Source: Flavonifractor sp. AGMB03687 (lineage in GTDB: Bacteria > Bacillota > Clostridia > Oscillospirales > Oscillospiraceae). Taken from it: a stretch of DNA of 64,000 nucleotides. Made by a program: the position numbers and the translations under genes. Positions 24,872 through 32,106 of the stretch are shown one piece after another; position 1 is the first letter of the stretch; each line of letters begins with the position of its first letter. The stretch spans positions 1 through 64,000 of the forward strand of contig NZ_JADKZI010000006.1 of assembly GCF_017811815.1 (NCBI RefSeq). The letters are read 5' to 3'. The notes beneath the pieces are model-generated. The model did no database searches. It saw only the letters and a program-made list of their open reading frames with translations, and was not told where the DNA came from.

Positions 24872-25697
24872 GTTGATTACAGCAAACTTTCATCGTTTCA
24901 GTAAAGATCGGTTTTCATGGTGCGTTCTGGGAATCGTCGTGATTCTATCTCTTGGAAATGTATTCAATAGCGTTGGTTCTTTTGAGACAATGGCGGCCAG
25001 TGGTTATGCCGTGAGTCTGGACGAATACTATTTCAATCAGGCACCGCTCATCGGAGCATTTCTTGCCTTACTGATTAGTATGTTCTTGGGGACTGAGTTT
25101 TCCGAAGGAACCATTCGCAACAAATTATGTATCGGACATAAGCGAGATGAGATATTCTTATCTAATTTTATTTCCTGTGCATTTGCGTCAATCGTTCTAA
25201 CTGTGGTGTGGCTACTGAGCAGTGGGCTACTTTTTGGATTGATTGGGCCATTAGAGATGGAGGTATCTAAATTTATTGGCTGCATTTTTGTAGCAGTTGG
25301 CTTTGCTGTCTCTTTTGCGGCTCTCTATACCGTGATAGGCAGTCTTTCTTCCAATAAGGCAATGACCATCATCTACACATTTGCGGTATTTATCATTCTT
25401 GTAATGGCTGCTTCCGCTTTATATGACCGACTGAGTGAGCCAGAGATGCACACGGGAATGACGATTGTAGGTAATCAGTTTGTGGAAATGGAACCGACAC
25501 CGAATCCGTTGTATCTGTCCGGTGCGACTCGCACTGTATGTGAAGTGGCTTTGGAATTACTTCCTACTGGACAGGCACTTCTGCTGAGTGATGTTGCCAT
25601 TGAGTATCCTGTCCGTGCGATTTCTTTGAGTGTTGTATTTACTGCTGTGACATTGCTTGTGGGCAGTATGCTGTTCCGCAGGAAAGATATTAAGTGA
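24864..25697 (+). CDS. ABC-2 type permease subunit 1 (antimicrobial peptide export/sensing)
   Basis: 277 residues from ATG 24864, with GGAGG 8 bases upstream. About six membrane segments: residues 17-37, then pairs around 58-75, 100-125, 140-160, 175-195 and 245-270. FSEGTIRNKL and the ending RRKDIK are typical of BcrB/LanFEG-type permeases. It would pair with the second permease and a dimeric ATPase, but that ATPase is truncated here. It may be an orphan or use an ATPase encoded elsewhere. Confidence 0.82.
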   Translation: MRKLITANFHRFSKDRFSWCVLGIVVILSLGNVFNSVGSFETMAASGYAVSLDEYYFNQAPLIGAFLALLISMFLGTEFSEGTIRNKLCIGHKRDEIFLSNFISCAFASIVLTVVWLLSSGLLFGLIGPLEMEVSKFIGCIFVAVGFAVSFAALYTVIGSLSSNKAMTIIYTFAVFIILVMAASALYDRLSEPEMHTGMTIVGNQFVEMEPTPNPLYLSGATRTVCEVALELLPTGQALLLSDVAIEYPVRAISLSVVFTAVTLLVGSMLFRRKDIK

Positions 25698-25707
25698 GGT
25701 GGCAGCT

Positions 25708-26550
25708 ATGAGAAAACTATTATCTGCCAACTTCTCACGACTTTGGAGAAGCAAAATCTTTTGGGTATTGGAAGCTCTCTCTGCTATTGCAGGTGCAGTA
25801 TTCTACATTCTGGCAATTATCAACACGAAGAATATCGGAGAAAACTGGTATCTTGCCAGCGGTAACTACTATTTCTTTATCGGATTGGTTATTGTAGGGG
25901 CTATCATGGCGGTGTTCAGCGCTTTTTATATTGGTTCGGAATACGATCAAGGGACGATTCGCAATAAATTGAATGTTGGATGTACCCGAAACAGTATTTA
26001 TTTGACGAACTTGATCGTCGTAGTCACATCCAGTGTCCTGTTTACGATTACGCATATTGCGGCATCTGTTGTTGTTGGCTTACCATTCCTTGGTGGATTG
26101 ATGTGGGAGGCACTTGCTCCTGTGGGATGGCGTATTCCCACTGCAATAGTCATGCTCCTGTGTTATTCCGCTGTTTTCACATTCATTGCTATGCAGGACA
26201 GCAATAAATCCCGAAGTTTGATCATTAGTTTTGTGTTCGCTCTGGTAATTATTATTGGGGGCTTGTACGTCTACAGTGCTTTGCAGGAACCGGAGTTCAC
26301 TACTCGTATGATTATGCAGGAGGATGGCAGCTATTTGCGTCAGGAAGGCATTCCCAATAGCAATTATATTCGAGGGACTGTTCGAACAGTGTACACTTTT
26401 GTAGAAGCCTGTATTCCATCTACGCAAGGCTTGAATATCGCCCGTTCGGAAGGTGTATTTAGTCCGCTGGCGATAATTTGTCAGTTATGTGTATCTATTG
26501 TGACCACTGCCGCAGGCGTATCACTATTCAAGAAAAAAGATATAAAATAA
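25708..26550 (+). CDS. ABC-2 type permease subunit 2
   Basis: 280 residues, ATG 25708, ten bases after the first permease. It is a paralogue of that gene: similar start (MRKLLSANFSRLWRSK vs MRKLITANFHRFSKDR), DQGTIRNKLNVG, and the same KKKDIK ending. Six membrane segments. Together with the histidine kinase behind it, the layout is that of bacitracin or lantibiotic resistance modules. Confidence 0.82.
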   Translation: MRKLLSANFSRLWRSKIFWVLEALSAIAGAVFYILAIINTKNIGENWYLASGNYYFFIGLVIVGAIMAVFSAFYIGSEYDQGTIRNKLNVGCTRNSIYLTNLIVVVTSSVLFTITHIAASVVVGLPFLGGLMWEALAPVGWRIPTAIVMLLCYSAVFTFIAMQDSNKSRSLIISFVFALVIIIGGLYVYSALQEPEFTTRMIMQEDGSYLRQEGIPNSNYIRGTVRTVYTFVEACIPSTQGLNIARSEGVFSPLAIICQLCVSIVTTAAGVSLFKKKDIK

Positions 26551-26560
26551 GAGGACTGTT

Positions 26561-27442
26561 ATGGAACATCTGCTGTTAATCATCATCGGAATATTGCTTC
26601 TGATTATCTTTGTGCTTGTTGCAAAGGTCTATTTCCTGCGCAAATCGGCACAGGAGATTGCAGAAGCGTTCCGTGACCGATTGACAGTAGACACCAATAC
26701 TCTCATTGATATTTCCACCCGTGACCCGTATATGCGAAAGTTGGCGGCAGACATCAATGTGCAGCTTCGTCTGCTCCGCAAGGAACGCCATCGTTACCAA
26801 CAGGGCGATTTGGAACTGAAAGAAGCTGTCACAAATATTTCCCATGACCTGAGAACCCCGCTGACCGCAATTAACGGTTATCTTGACCTGTTGGAGCGTG
26901 AGGAAAAGAGCGAGAATGTTCAGCGTTATCTTTCCCAAATTAAAAACAGAACCGAGGTTTTGAAGAATTTGACCGAAGAATTGTTCCGATACAGTGTGGT
27001 CACATCTTCGCAGGATCTGAAATTAGAACACATGGATGTTGTCCGGGCGCTGGAGGAAAGTCTGCTATCTTTCTATGCGGTTATGCAAGAGAAAGGCATC
27101 CAACCGGAAATCAAATTGCCGGAGGAACCTGTTTTCCGTGAACTGGATGCAGGTGCGGTCAACCGTATATTCTCCAATATCATCAGCAATGCGCTGAAAT
27201 ACTCTGATGGCGACTTGTCTGTAGTCATGGATAAGAATGGCTGCGTTACATTCAGCAATACGGCGCACAACCTAAACGCTGTAACTGTCGGCAGATTATT
27301 TGACCGATTCTATACAGTAGAATCCAGCCGTAATTCAACGGGCCTGGGATTGTCTATTGCCAAGCTACTGATCGAGCGCATGGGTGGAACAATTTCTGCA
27401 CAATATGCGGAACATAAATTGAATATTGTTATCAAGATGTAA
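26561..27442 (+). CDS. Sensor histidine kinase, BceS/VanS-like small type
   Basis: 293 residues, ATG 26561. One N-terminal membrane segment (5-25) with no large sensor domain. The phosphoacceptor box is NISHDLRTPL with His95. The ATPase part has the N box FSNIISNALKYSDG and the G boxes DRFYTVESSRNSTGLGLSIAK. Kinases of this build usually sense through their partner ABC permease. The response regulator that normally precedes the ATPase gene is absent, lost with the 5' part of the cluster. Confidence 0.87.
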   Translation: MEHLLLIIIGILLLIIFVLVAKVYFLRKSAQEIAEAFRDRLTVDTNTLIDISTRDPYMRKLAADINVQLRLLRKERHRYQQGDLELKEAVTNISHDLRTPLTAINGYLDLLEREEKSENVQRYLSQIKNRTEVLKNLTEELFRYSVVTSSQDLKLEHMDVVRALEESLLSFYAVMQEKGIQPEIKLPEEPVFRELDAGAVNRIFSNIISNALKYSDGDLSVVMDKNGCVTFSNTAHNLNAVTVGRLFDRFYTVESSRNSTGLGLSIAKLLIERMGGTISAQYAEHKLNIVIKM

Positions 27443-27453
27443 TGTTGTATGAG

Positions 27454-27498
27454 GAAGTCCGTAGTTGATGCGAAGGCATCGCTATGGGCTTCTTTTTT
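27454..27498 (+). terminator. Terminator of the ABC/kinase cluster
   Basis: GAAGTCCGTAG and CTATGGGCTTC pair with G-U pairs, followed by TTTTTT. Confidence 0.7.
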
Positions 27499-27645
27499 GC
27501 GAAAATATATATAAAATGACCGTACAGCAAAAATATTTTTTCTGAAAATATTGTTACAAGGTCATTATGACTGCGTGGCAAATCGACAGATGGACAAAAT
27601 GACCTTAGAATAAAATTATCAAACAGACTGGAGGTGATCGGAGCG

Positions 27646-28005
27646 ATGGGCGTAAGTGAATTGAATTACGTGCAAATCGGACAACGTATCAGAGAAGCTC
27701 GTAACGCAAAAGGATGGCCGCAAGCAGAACTTGCATTTCGTGCTGGGCTGAATAGTGCTTATGTGAGCCATATAGAAACGGGAAAGACCAAGTTGGCTCT
27801 ACCGACTATCGTAAAGATTGCTAATGCTTTGTCTGTTTCTACAGATGAGCTGTTGTGTGACAGCTTAGTACAAACACAGCACGTTTATGATAAGAAAATT
27901 GCGGAAGAACTGAAAGACTGTGATAATATCGAGCTTCAAGCATTCCTGGAGATTATTCAGTCTACCAAAAAGGTTCTTCGCAAAAACCGTGCGACCACAA
28001 TTTAA
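27646..28005 (+). CDS. XRE-family HTH regulator
   Basis: 119 residues from ATG 27646, preceded by GGAGGTGAT; the frame can be read four codons earlier without a better site. Residues 8-65 are a canonical XRE domain (IGQRIREARNAKGWPQAELAFRAGLNSAYVSHIETG), followed by a helical dimerization tail. It is the type found in Tn1549-like elements, where it often represses transfer genes. It lies directly before the c-di-GMP riboswitch. Confidence 0.88.
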   Translation: MGVSELNYVQIGQRIREARNAKGWPQAELAFRAGLNSAYVSHIETGKTKLALPTIVKIANALSVSTDELLCDSLVQTQHVYDKKIAEELKDCDNIELQAFLEIIQSTKKVLRKNRATTI

Positions 28006-28007
28006 TA

Positions 28008-28090
28008 ATGACCGAGAGTTTGGGCAAAACTGGTGAAAGCCAGTGACGCAAAGCTATAGGGCCTGTAAAATGGCAGCCAGTTGCAAAGCT
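28008..28090 (+). ncRNA. Cyclic di-GMP-I (GEMM-I) riboswitch aptamer
   Basis: The GEMM-I landmarks are in order: GGGCAAA (28,022), a hairpin with a GAAA tetraloop (CTGGTGAAAGCCAG), GACGCAAAGC, GGGCCT, then the second hairpin closing with GGCAGCCAGTTGC. This matches the Vc2-type core, where GAAA docks into a receptor in the second arm and ligand binds at the three-way junction. It controls the SARP-like regulator 70 bases downstream. Confidence 0.87.
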
Positions 28091-28100
28091 TTTGGATACC

Positions 28101-28142
28101 CAGCTGTCAGGCCATTTCGTGTCTGGCAGCTTTGTGCATTTT
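28101..28142 (+). terminator. Expression platform terminator of the riboswitch
   Basis: GCTGTCAG (28,103-28,110) pairs with CTGGCAGC (28,123-28,130), followed by TTTGTGCATTTT. It lies between aptamer and start codon, so c-di-GMP probably sets termination or read-through. The direction (on or off) is not evident from the sequence. Confidence 0.65.
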
Positions 28143-28162
28143 GGGGGAAAGGAGAAATTTCA

Positions 28163-29572
28163 ATGTTAAATAAGCTCAAAAGATTCATAGGCAGCGACGA
28201 GCCTGTTCAGCAGAAGTCTGAAGAAATCGAACAGCAACAATACATACAATATGCTCAGGAATTGGAACAGTCTTTAAGCAGACTGGAAGCAGGTGTTCAC
28301 GAAAGTGATGACCCGTCATGGATCATGCAGAGCGTTATGAAAACAGCCCTTGATTTCTATAAGGGTGACTGGATTGGCTTTCTTGAAGTCGATCTGGAAT
28401 TGGGATTGTGGACTCCTACCCACTGGTATAATCCAAGCCCAAACGACAAAACGCTTGATCTCTTACAAGAATTTGAATCAGCTGAGTTTCTTCATAGATG
28501 GGTTACTGCTATGCACGACAACACAGCGATTGTTGTGCCGGATATGGAAGAAGTACGGGAGCAGTTCCCAGGCGAGTATGCTGTGTATCAAAGGTTAATG
28601 GCAAAATCCGTTCTGGCGGTTCCTGTGAAACCTCGCCCAATGGGATTCTTGGTTATCAGAAATCCGCAGAGATACCTGACCAGAAGCAGTATGCTTCAGC
28701 TGCTTGCCTTTGTAGTTCTGGCTTGTGTGAACGAGCAAAAGCTGATGCAAAGTATGAAGATGTCGTTCTCTCCTGACAACATTGAAAATGATGCTGACAT
28801 TATTATTAACCTGTTTGGAGATCTGGAAATCTATACTTCCAGTGGTGTTCTTCGTGAGGGAGATCTGAAGTCTCCTAAGTGTTGCCGACTGTTGGCATAT
28901 ATGCTGTTGAACAAGAAAGTCACGATACCGGCTATGGAGATTGCAGAAGCAATCTGGCCTGAGGAAGCAGCTGAATCTGATAATCCGGGAAAGAACCTGA
29001 GAGCCTTGGTGTTCCGATTGCGTCAGGCTTTCGCACTGGTTTCTCCCCATCAGCTGATTGAAACAACCACCAACGGATACCGTTTCAATCCAGACCTACA
29101 TATTATGACTGACCTTCAGCTGTTCGATAAATACTGGAACATGGCACAGCAGACAGGCTCTACATCCGCAAGAGTAGAAATTTTGAAGCAAGCTGTTGAT
29201 CTGTATAAGGGCAAGGTGCTTGCAAGCGCTGAATCTGAGCATTGGATTATGCTGACAGCATCTCATTACGATCTGAGATATACTGGTGTGGTCAACGAAC
29301 TTCTGAAAACTCTTGAAGATGCCAAGGACTATCAGAATCTTCATAAGTATGCGGCACAGTCGCTGGCTGTTGCTCCTGGCAATGTAAAAGCGCATTACTG
29401 GCTGATTGTTGCCATGTTTAATCTGGGTGCAGACGAAATGGCAGATACTCAGTTGGAAGCGGCTAAACGAGCATTGACCGATGAGGAATATTACGAATTG
29501 GTTGAAGCGTTGAAAAAAGCTAAGATTACAGAGCCTTCCAACCTGTTTCGTAACGAAAAACTGTCCATATAA
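28163..29572 (+). CDS. SARP-like regulator with GAF and BTAD domains
   Basis: 469 residues from ATG 28163, with GGAGAAA upstream; the frame extends back through the riboswitch only by chance. Residues about 45-190 resemble a GAF sensor domain (DPSWIMQSVMKTALDFYKGDWIGFLEVD). Residues about 215-320 are a winged helix (INLFGDLEIYTSSGVLREGDLKSPKCCRLLAYMLL...IAEAIWPEE). The rest is a TPR-like bacterial transcriptional activation domain. SARP activators bind direct repeats, and phased TATAAC repeats begin at the end of this gene. Expression is under the c-di-GMP riboswitch, linking an ICE regulator to second-messenger level. Confidence 0.82.
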   Translation: MLNKLKRFIGSDEPVQQKSEEIEQQQYIQYAQELEQSLSRLEAGVHESDDPSWIMQSVMKTALDFYKGDWIGFLEVDLELGLWTPTHWYNPSPNDKTLDLLQEFESAEFLHRWVTAMHDNTAIVVPDMEEVREQFPGEYAVYQRLMAKSVLAVPVKPRPMGFLVIRNPQRYLTRSSMLQLLAFVVLACVNEQKLMQSMKMSFSPDNIENDADIIINLFGDLEIYTSSGVLREGDLKSPKCCRLLAYMLLNKKVTIPAMEIAEAIWPEEAAESDNPGKNLRALVFRLRQAFALVSPHQLIETTTNGYRFNPDLHIMTDLQLFDKYWNMAQQTGSTSARVEILKQAVDLYKGKVLASAESEHWIMLTASHYDLRYTGVVNELLKTLEDAKDYQNLHKYAAQSLAVAPGNVKAHYWLIVAMFNLGADEMADTQLEAAKRALTDEEYYELVEALKKAKITEPSNLFRNEKLSI

Positions 29573-29638
29573 CAACCATATAACGCTGTCAGAATTCTCA
29601 TGTAACGGGAACCCCCGTGATTATAACAACTGTATAAC
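29568..29638 (+). promoter_or_regulatory. Phased TATAAC direct repeats, candidate SARP operator
   Basis: TATAAC occurs at 29,568, 29,579, 29,622 and 29,633, with a TGTAAC at 29,601. The steps are 11, 22, 21 and 11 bases, so all lie on one face of the helix. SARP proteins recognise direct repeats spaced by one or two helical turns. The array overlaps the end of the SARP-like gene and precedes a hairpin and a small XRE gene. Confidence 0.6.
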
Positions 29639-29654
29639 AATCTAAAATATCCAT

Positions 29655-29724
29655 AGAACCTCGGTAGAGTATGGTTTCCGGGCAAAAGCAAATTTGCCTT
29701 AGAAACATAGCTTACGGAGGTTCT
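29655..29724 (+). repeat. Long nested hairpin of unknown role
   Basis: AGAACCTC pairs with GAGGTTCT at the outside. Inside lie GTA/TAC, TATGGTTTC with GAAACATA (one bulge) and GGGCAAA with TTTGCC. The structure is about 70 bases and is followed by TTATTTTG. It could be a terminator, an RNA element or a stable small RNA. Confidence 0.6.
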
Positions 29725-29748
29725 TATTTTGTGTCCGCATAACCATCA

Positions 29749-29796
29749 GGGAGCGGTCGCTTTTGCAGATAGCAAAGGCGGCTGCTCCCTTTTTCT
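29749..29796 (+). terminator. Terminator before the next XRE gene
   Basis: GGGAGCGGTCGCTTTTGC and GCAAAGGCGGCTGCTCCC pair with small interruptions, followed by TTTTTCTTTTTTT. Confidence 0.85.
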
Positions 29797-29878
29797 TTTT
29801 TTATCTGAACATTGTCGTTCGCCCCCTCCGAGCTTGGAATTTCGATTTTTCAAATTTCAAGATTTCGGAGGAAAAACA

Positions 29879-30166
29879 ATGTTTTACGATCAGAAAGACA
29901 GTGGCATGAGAATTGCCGAGTTAAGAAAACAAAAAGGGCTGACGCAAGAGCAGCTGGCAGAACAACTTAATATCAGCACAAGTAACCTTGGAAAGCTCGA
30001 AAGAGGGCTCCAGGGTTTATCAATCGATCTGCTGATTGAGATAGGAATCTTTTTCGGAGTGGGTACTGACTACATACTATTGGGTTGCTCAATTCAACCG
30101 ACAACACCAGAAGAAGATATAGATTCGATGATTAGACAACTGATTCGCTTAAAGCAAAAAATTTAA
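29879..30166 (+). CDS. Small XRE-family HTH regulator
   Basis: 95 residues from ATG 29879, with GGAGGAAAAAC upstream. Residues 10-65 are a clear helix-turn-helix (MRIAELRKQKGLTQEQLAEQ, then STSNLGKLERG), with a short helical tail. It is the first gene after the phased repeats and the nested hairpin, so it is a candidate target of the SARP-like activator. Confidence 0.88.
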   Translation: MFYDQKDSGMRIAELRKQKGLTQEQLAEQLNISTSNLGKLERGLQGLSIDLLIEIGIFFGVGTDYILLGCSIQPTTPEEDIDSMIRQLIRLKQKI

Positions 30167-30697
30167 CCCACCGTAGCACGGCGGGTAATCCGCCGTGAGA
30201 GGTCATAAAAAGCTGAGTTTAGAAAAGGTACAATTTAAGTGCAATCAAGGTTGCCCCTGGTTGTGTTGTTCCTTGAAAACTGCATAGACAATCATCGAAT
30301 ACGTTCCTGCTGTCGGTGCGAGAGCATCAGCCACATCAGCGGTACGCCGTGACGTATCGGAAAGAGAAACAGAATGACTTTCTTCCTATATTAAAGCAGT
30401 TGTCTCTCCTCCGGTATCAGCGATCAATATCGGCTTGTAAATACTGGGCAGCTACCAGTACGGCAATGAAAACAGCAGGGTTAAAGATACTTCTCTACGG
30501 AGCTGGCGGAGAACCCGGCAGAGGTTAGACTCCTATGGAGCTGATTCGCTATCAGCCGTTCGATGGTTCCCTGAGGGCAACCGTCCTCTTTCCCAGGGAC
30601 TGCGTGGCAAATATGGGACACATAGATTTTGGAATGACTGCCCGATTGATTTCGGGCAGTCATTTGTTACATACCCAACGAAAGGAGGTCATGGCGA
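30167..30697 (+). other. Non-coding stretch with many hairpins before the PemK gene
   Basis: No gene is convincing here. It has a perfect 8-bp hairpin at 30,177-30,197 (CACGGCGG/CCGCCGTG), GCTGAT/ATCAGC near 30,540, and TCCCTG/CAGGGA around a 25-base loop near 30,570-30,600. It ends in a terminator-like stem at 30,633-30,664. The density of pairing and lack of coding suggest a structured RNA, but I cannot name a class. Confidence 0.4.
30633..30668 (+). terminator. Terminator-like hairpin before the PemK gene
   Basis: AATGACTGCCCGA and TTCGGGCAGTCATT pair almost perfectly; the tail TTGTT is weak. It may end the RNA transcribed from the non-coding stretch. Confidence 0.65.
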
Positions 30698-31114
30698 ATG
30701 ATGAAAGAAGATTGGGTATATCGTCGTGGCGATATTTACTTCGCTGATCTGGACCCGGTAGTTGGGTCCGAGCAAGGTGGGACAAGACCGGTGATCGTAA
30801 TTCAGAACGATACCGGCAATAAGCATTCTCCTACGCTGATTGTAGCAACGGTTACGACCAGAATCCGTAAAAAGGAGAATATGCCGACTCATCTTTTGAT
30901 TAAAGATAATCCTGCTTTCCGTGAAGCATCTGTGGTGCAGCTGGAGCAGATCCGCACGATTGACAAGTGCAGAATTGATAATTACTTAGGTAAGGTTACG
31001 CCCCATGAGATGGTGGCGATTGAGAAAGCCTTGTCCATTAGTTTGGCTATGGAGCAGCTTAAAAAGCAAACCGGCTCCGCAGCATATAAATACAGAAAGA
31101 ATCCCAAGGAGTGA
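30698..31114 (+). CDS. PemK/MazF-family endoribonuclease toxin homologue
   Basis: 138 residues from ATG 30698, with AAAGGAGG at 9 bases (a second ATG follows at once). It has the MazF pattern: RRGDIYFADLDPVVGSEQGG, TRPVIVIQNDTGN, TLIVATVTTRI, VVQLEQIRTIDKCRI and a lengthened C-terminal helix. These proteins cleave mRNA at short motifs. No antitoxin gene precedes it, as is usual for the ICE-borne members near excisionase genes. It could stabilise the element or act as a regulator. Confidence 0.88.
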   Translation: MMKEDWVYRRGDIYFADLDPVVGSEQGGTRPVIVIQNDTGNKHSPTLIVATVTTRIRKKENMPTHLLIKDNPAFREASVVQLEQIRTIDKCRIDNYLGKVTPHEMVAIEKALSISLAMEQLKKQTGSAAYKYRKNPKE

Positions 31115-31120
31115 ACATAA

Positions 31121-31357
31121 ATGTTTGAAGAAAGAATCGCTGCTATGAATCAGCGTACAGAAGAAACTCTGGCTGCATCCGCAGGCCAGTTTGATAAAAG
31201 AACCTATACGGTTGATGAAATCCAAGACATCCTGGGTATCAGCAGAACCAGCGCATACAACCTCGTAAAGAAGAATGCCTTTCACAGTGTCCGCATCGGC
31301 GGCAGCATCAGAATCTCCAAAAAGAGCTTTGATGAGTGGTTGGATCACCAAAATTGA
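31121..31357 (+). CDS. Excisionase-like HTH_17 protein
   Basis: 78 residues, ATG 31121, seven bases after the PemK stop. The C-terminal 55 residues are a MerR-like winged HTH (RTYTVDEIQDILGISRTSAYNLVKKNAFHSVRIGGSIRIS), typical of Xis/AlpA proteins. It should bend the element ends and bias the integrase to excision. Confidence 0.85.
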   Translation: MFEERIAAMNQRTEETLAASAGQFDKRTYTVDEIQDILGISRTSAYNLVKKNAFHSVRIGGSIRISKKSFDEWLDHQN

Positions 31358-31417
31358 GATTTGTCAAGGATGTCGTGCTACCCAGCGACAAACTTCAAAA
31401 TAAATCAGGAGTTCGAT

Positions 31418-31457
31418 AAAATGTAGCCATGACAAGAAAACACATGGCTACATTTTT
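31418..31457 (+). terminator. Terminator/attenuator between excisionase and triple-HTH gene
   Basis: AAATGTAGCCATG and CATGGCTACATTT pair perfectly over 13 bp with a following T run; GGAGG for the next gene starts just after it. Confidence 0.8.
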
Positions 31458-31475
31458 ACATAGGAGGTTATTTGG

Positions 31476-32102
31476 ATGGAAAATGCGAGAAAACGCACGA
31501 GTATGTCTGTTCCTGAAATGGGTAGATTACTTGGTCTCTGCAAAACTGAGTCGTACTGGCTCATCAAGAAAAACTATTTCAAGACCATTACTGTCGGCGG
31601 CAACATGAGGGTGATGATCGACAGCTTCGAGAGTTGGTATGCCAATCAGTTCAAATATCAAAAGGTTGATGGAACCCCTCCCGGAGAGGAATTGAAGAAA
31701 ACTACATATTCTGTTGAGGAGCTTGGTCAGCGCCTTGGTCTAAAGGAAGCGACTGCTTATGAGCTGATTGCCAAAGGTCACTTTGAAATCGTAGAGGTGC
31801 TGGGCAAGCGAAGAATTACTAAGGACAGCTTTGAACGCTGGTATGCTTCACAAAGTGATTACCGTACAATCGAGGATCAGGAAAAGGATGCGGAGATTGT
31901 GGCTGTAACCTACGGGCTACCGGAGATTGCAAGAATGCTCGGAGTTCATCGGCAGAATGTATATGGCATAGCCGCCAAGGGCTGCTTTGAGCTTATCCGA
32001 GTTGGCAGACACAACCGAGCCACAAAAGAGAGCTTTATGAAGTGGTATCAGAACCAAAACCGTTACCGGCTGGTAGCGGAGGATGGATTGGAAAGGAGTT
32101 GA
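31476..32102 (+). CDS. Protein with three tandem excisionase-type HTH domains
   Basis: 208 residues, ATG 31476 with AGGAGG upstream. Three repeats of about 60 residues each read like an HTH_17 domain: MSVPEMGRLLGLCKTESYWLI, then YSVEELGQRLGLKEATAYEL, then YGLPEIARMLGVHRQNVYGI. Each ends with SFE/SFM(S/R/K)WY. It lies four bases before the integrase and is probably translationally coupled to it. It may recognise several arm-type sites at once, as an architectural recombination factor. Confidence 0.8.
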   Translation: MENARKRTSMSVPEMGRLLGLCKTESYWLIKKNYFKTITVGGNMRVMIDSFESWYANQFKYQKVDGTPPGEELKKTTYSVEELGQRLGLKEATAYELIAKGHFEIVEVLGKRRITKDSFERWYASQSDYRTIEDQEKDAEIVAVTYGLPEIARMLGVHRQNVYGIAAKGCFELIRVGRHNRATKESFMKWYQNQNRYRLVAEDGLERS

Positions 32103-32106
32103 TTTT

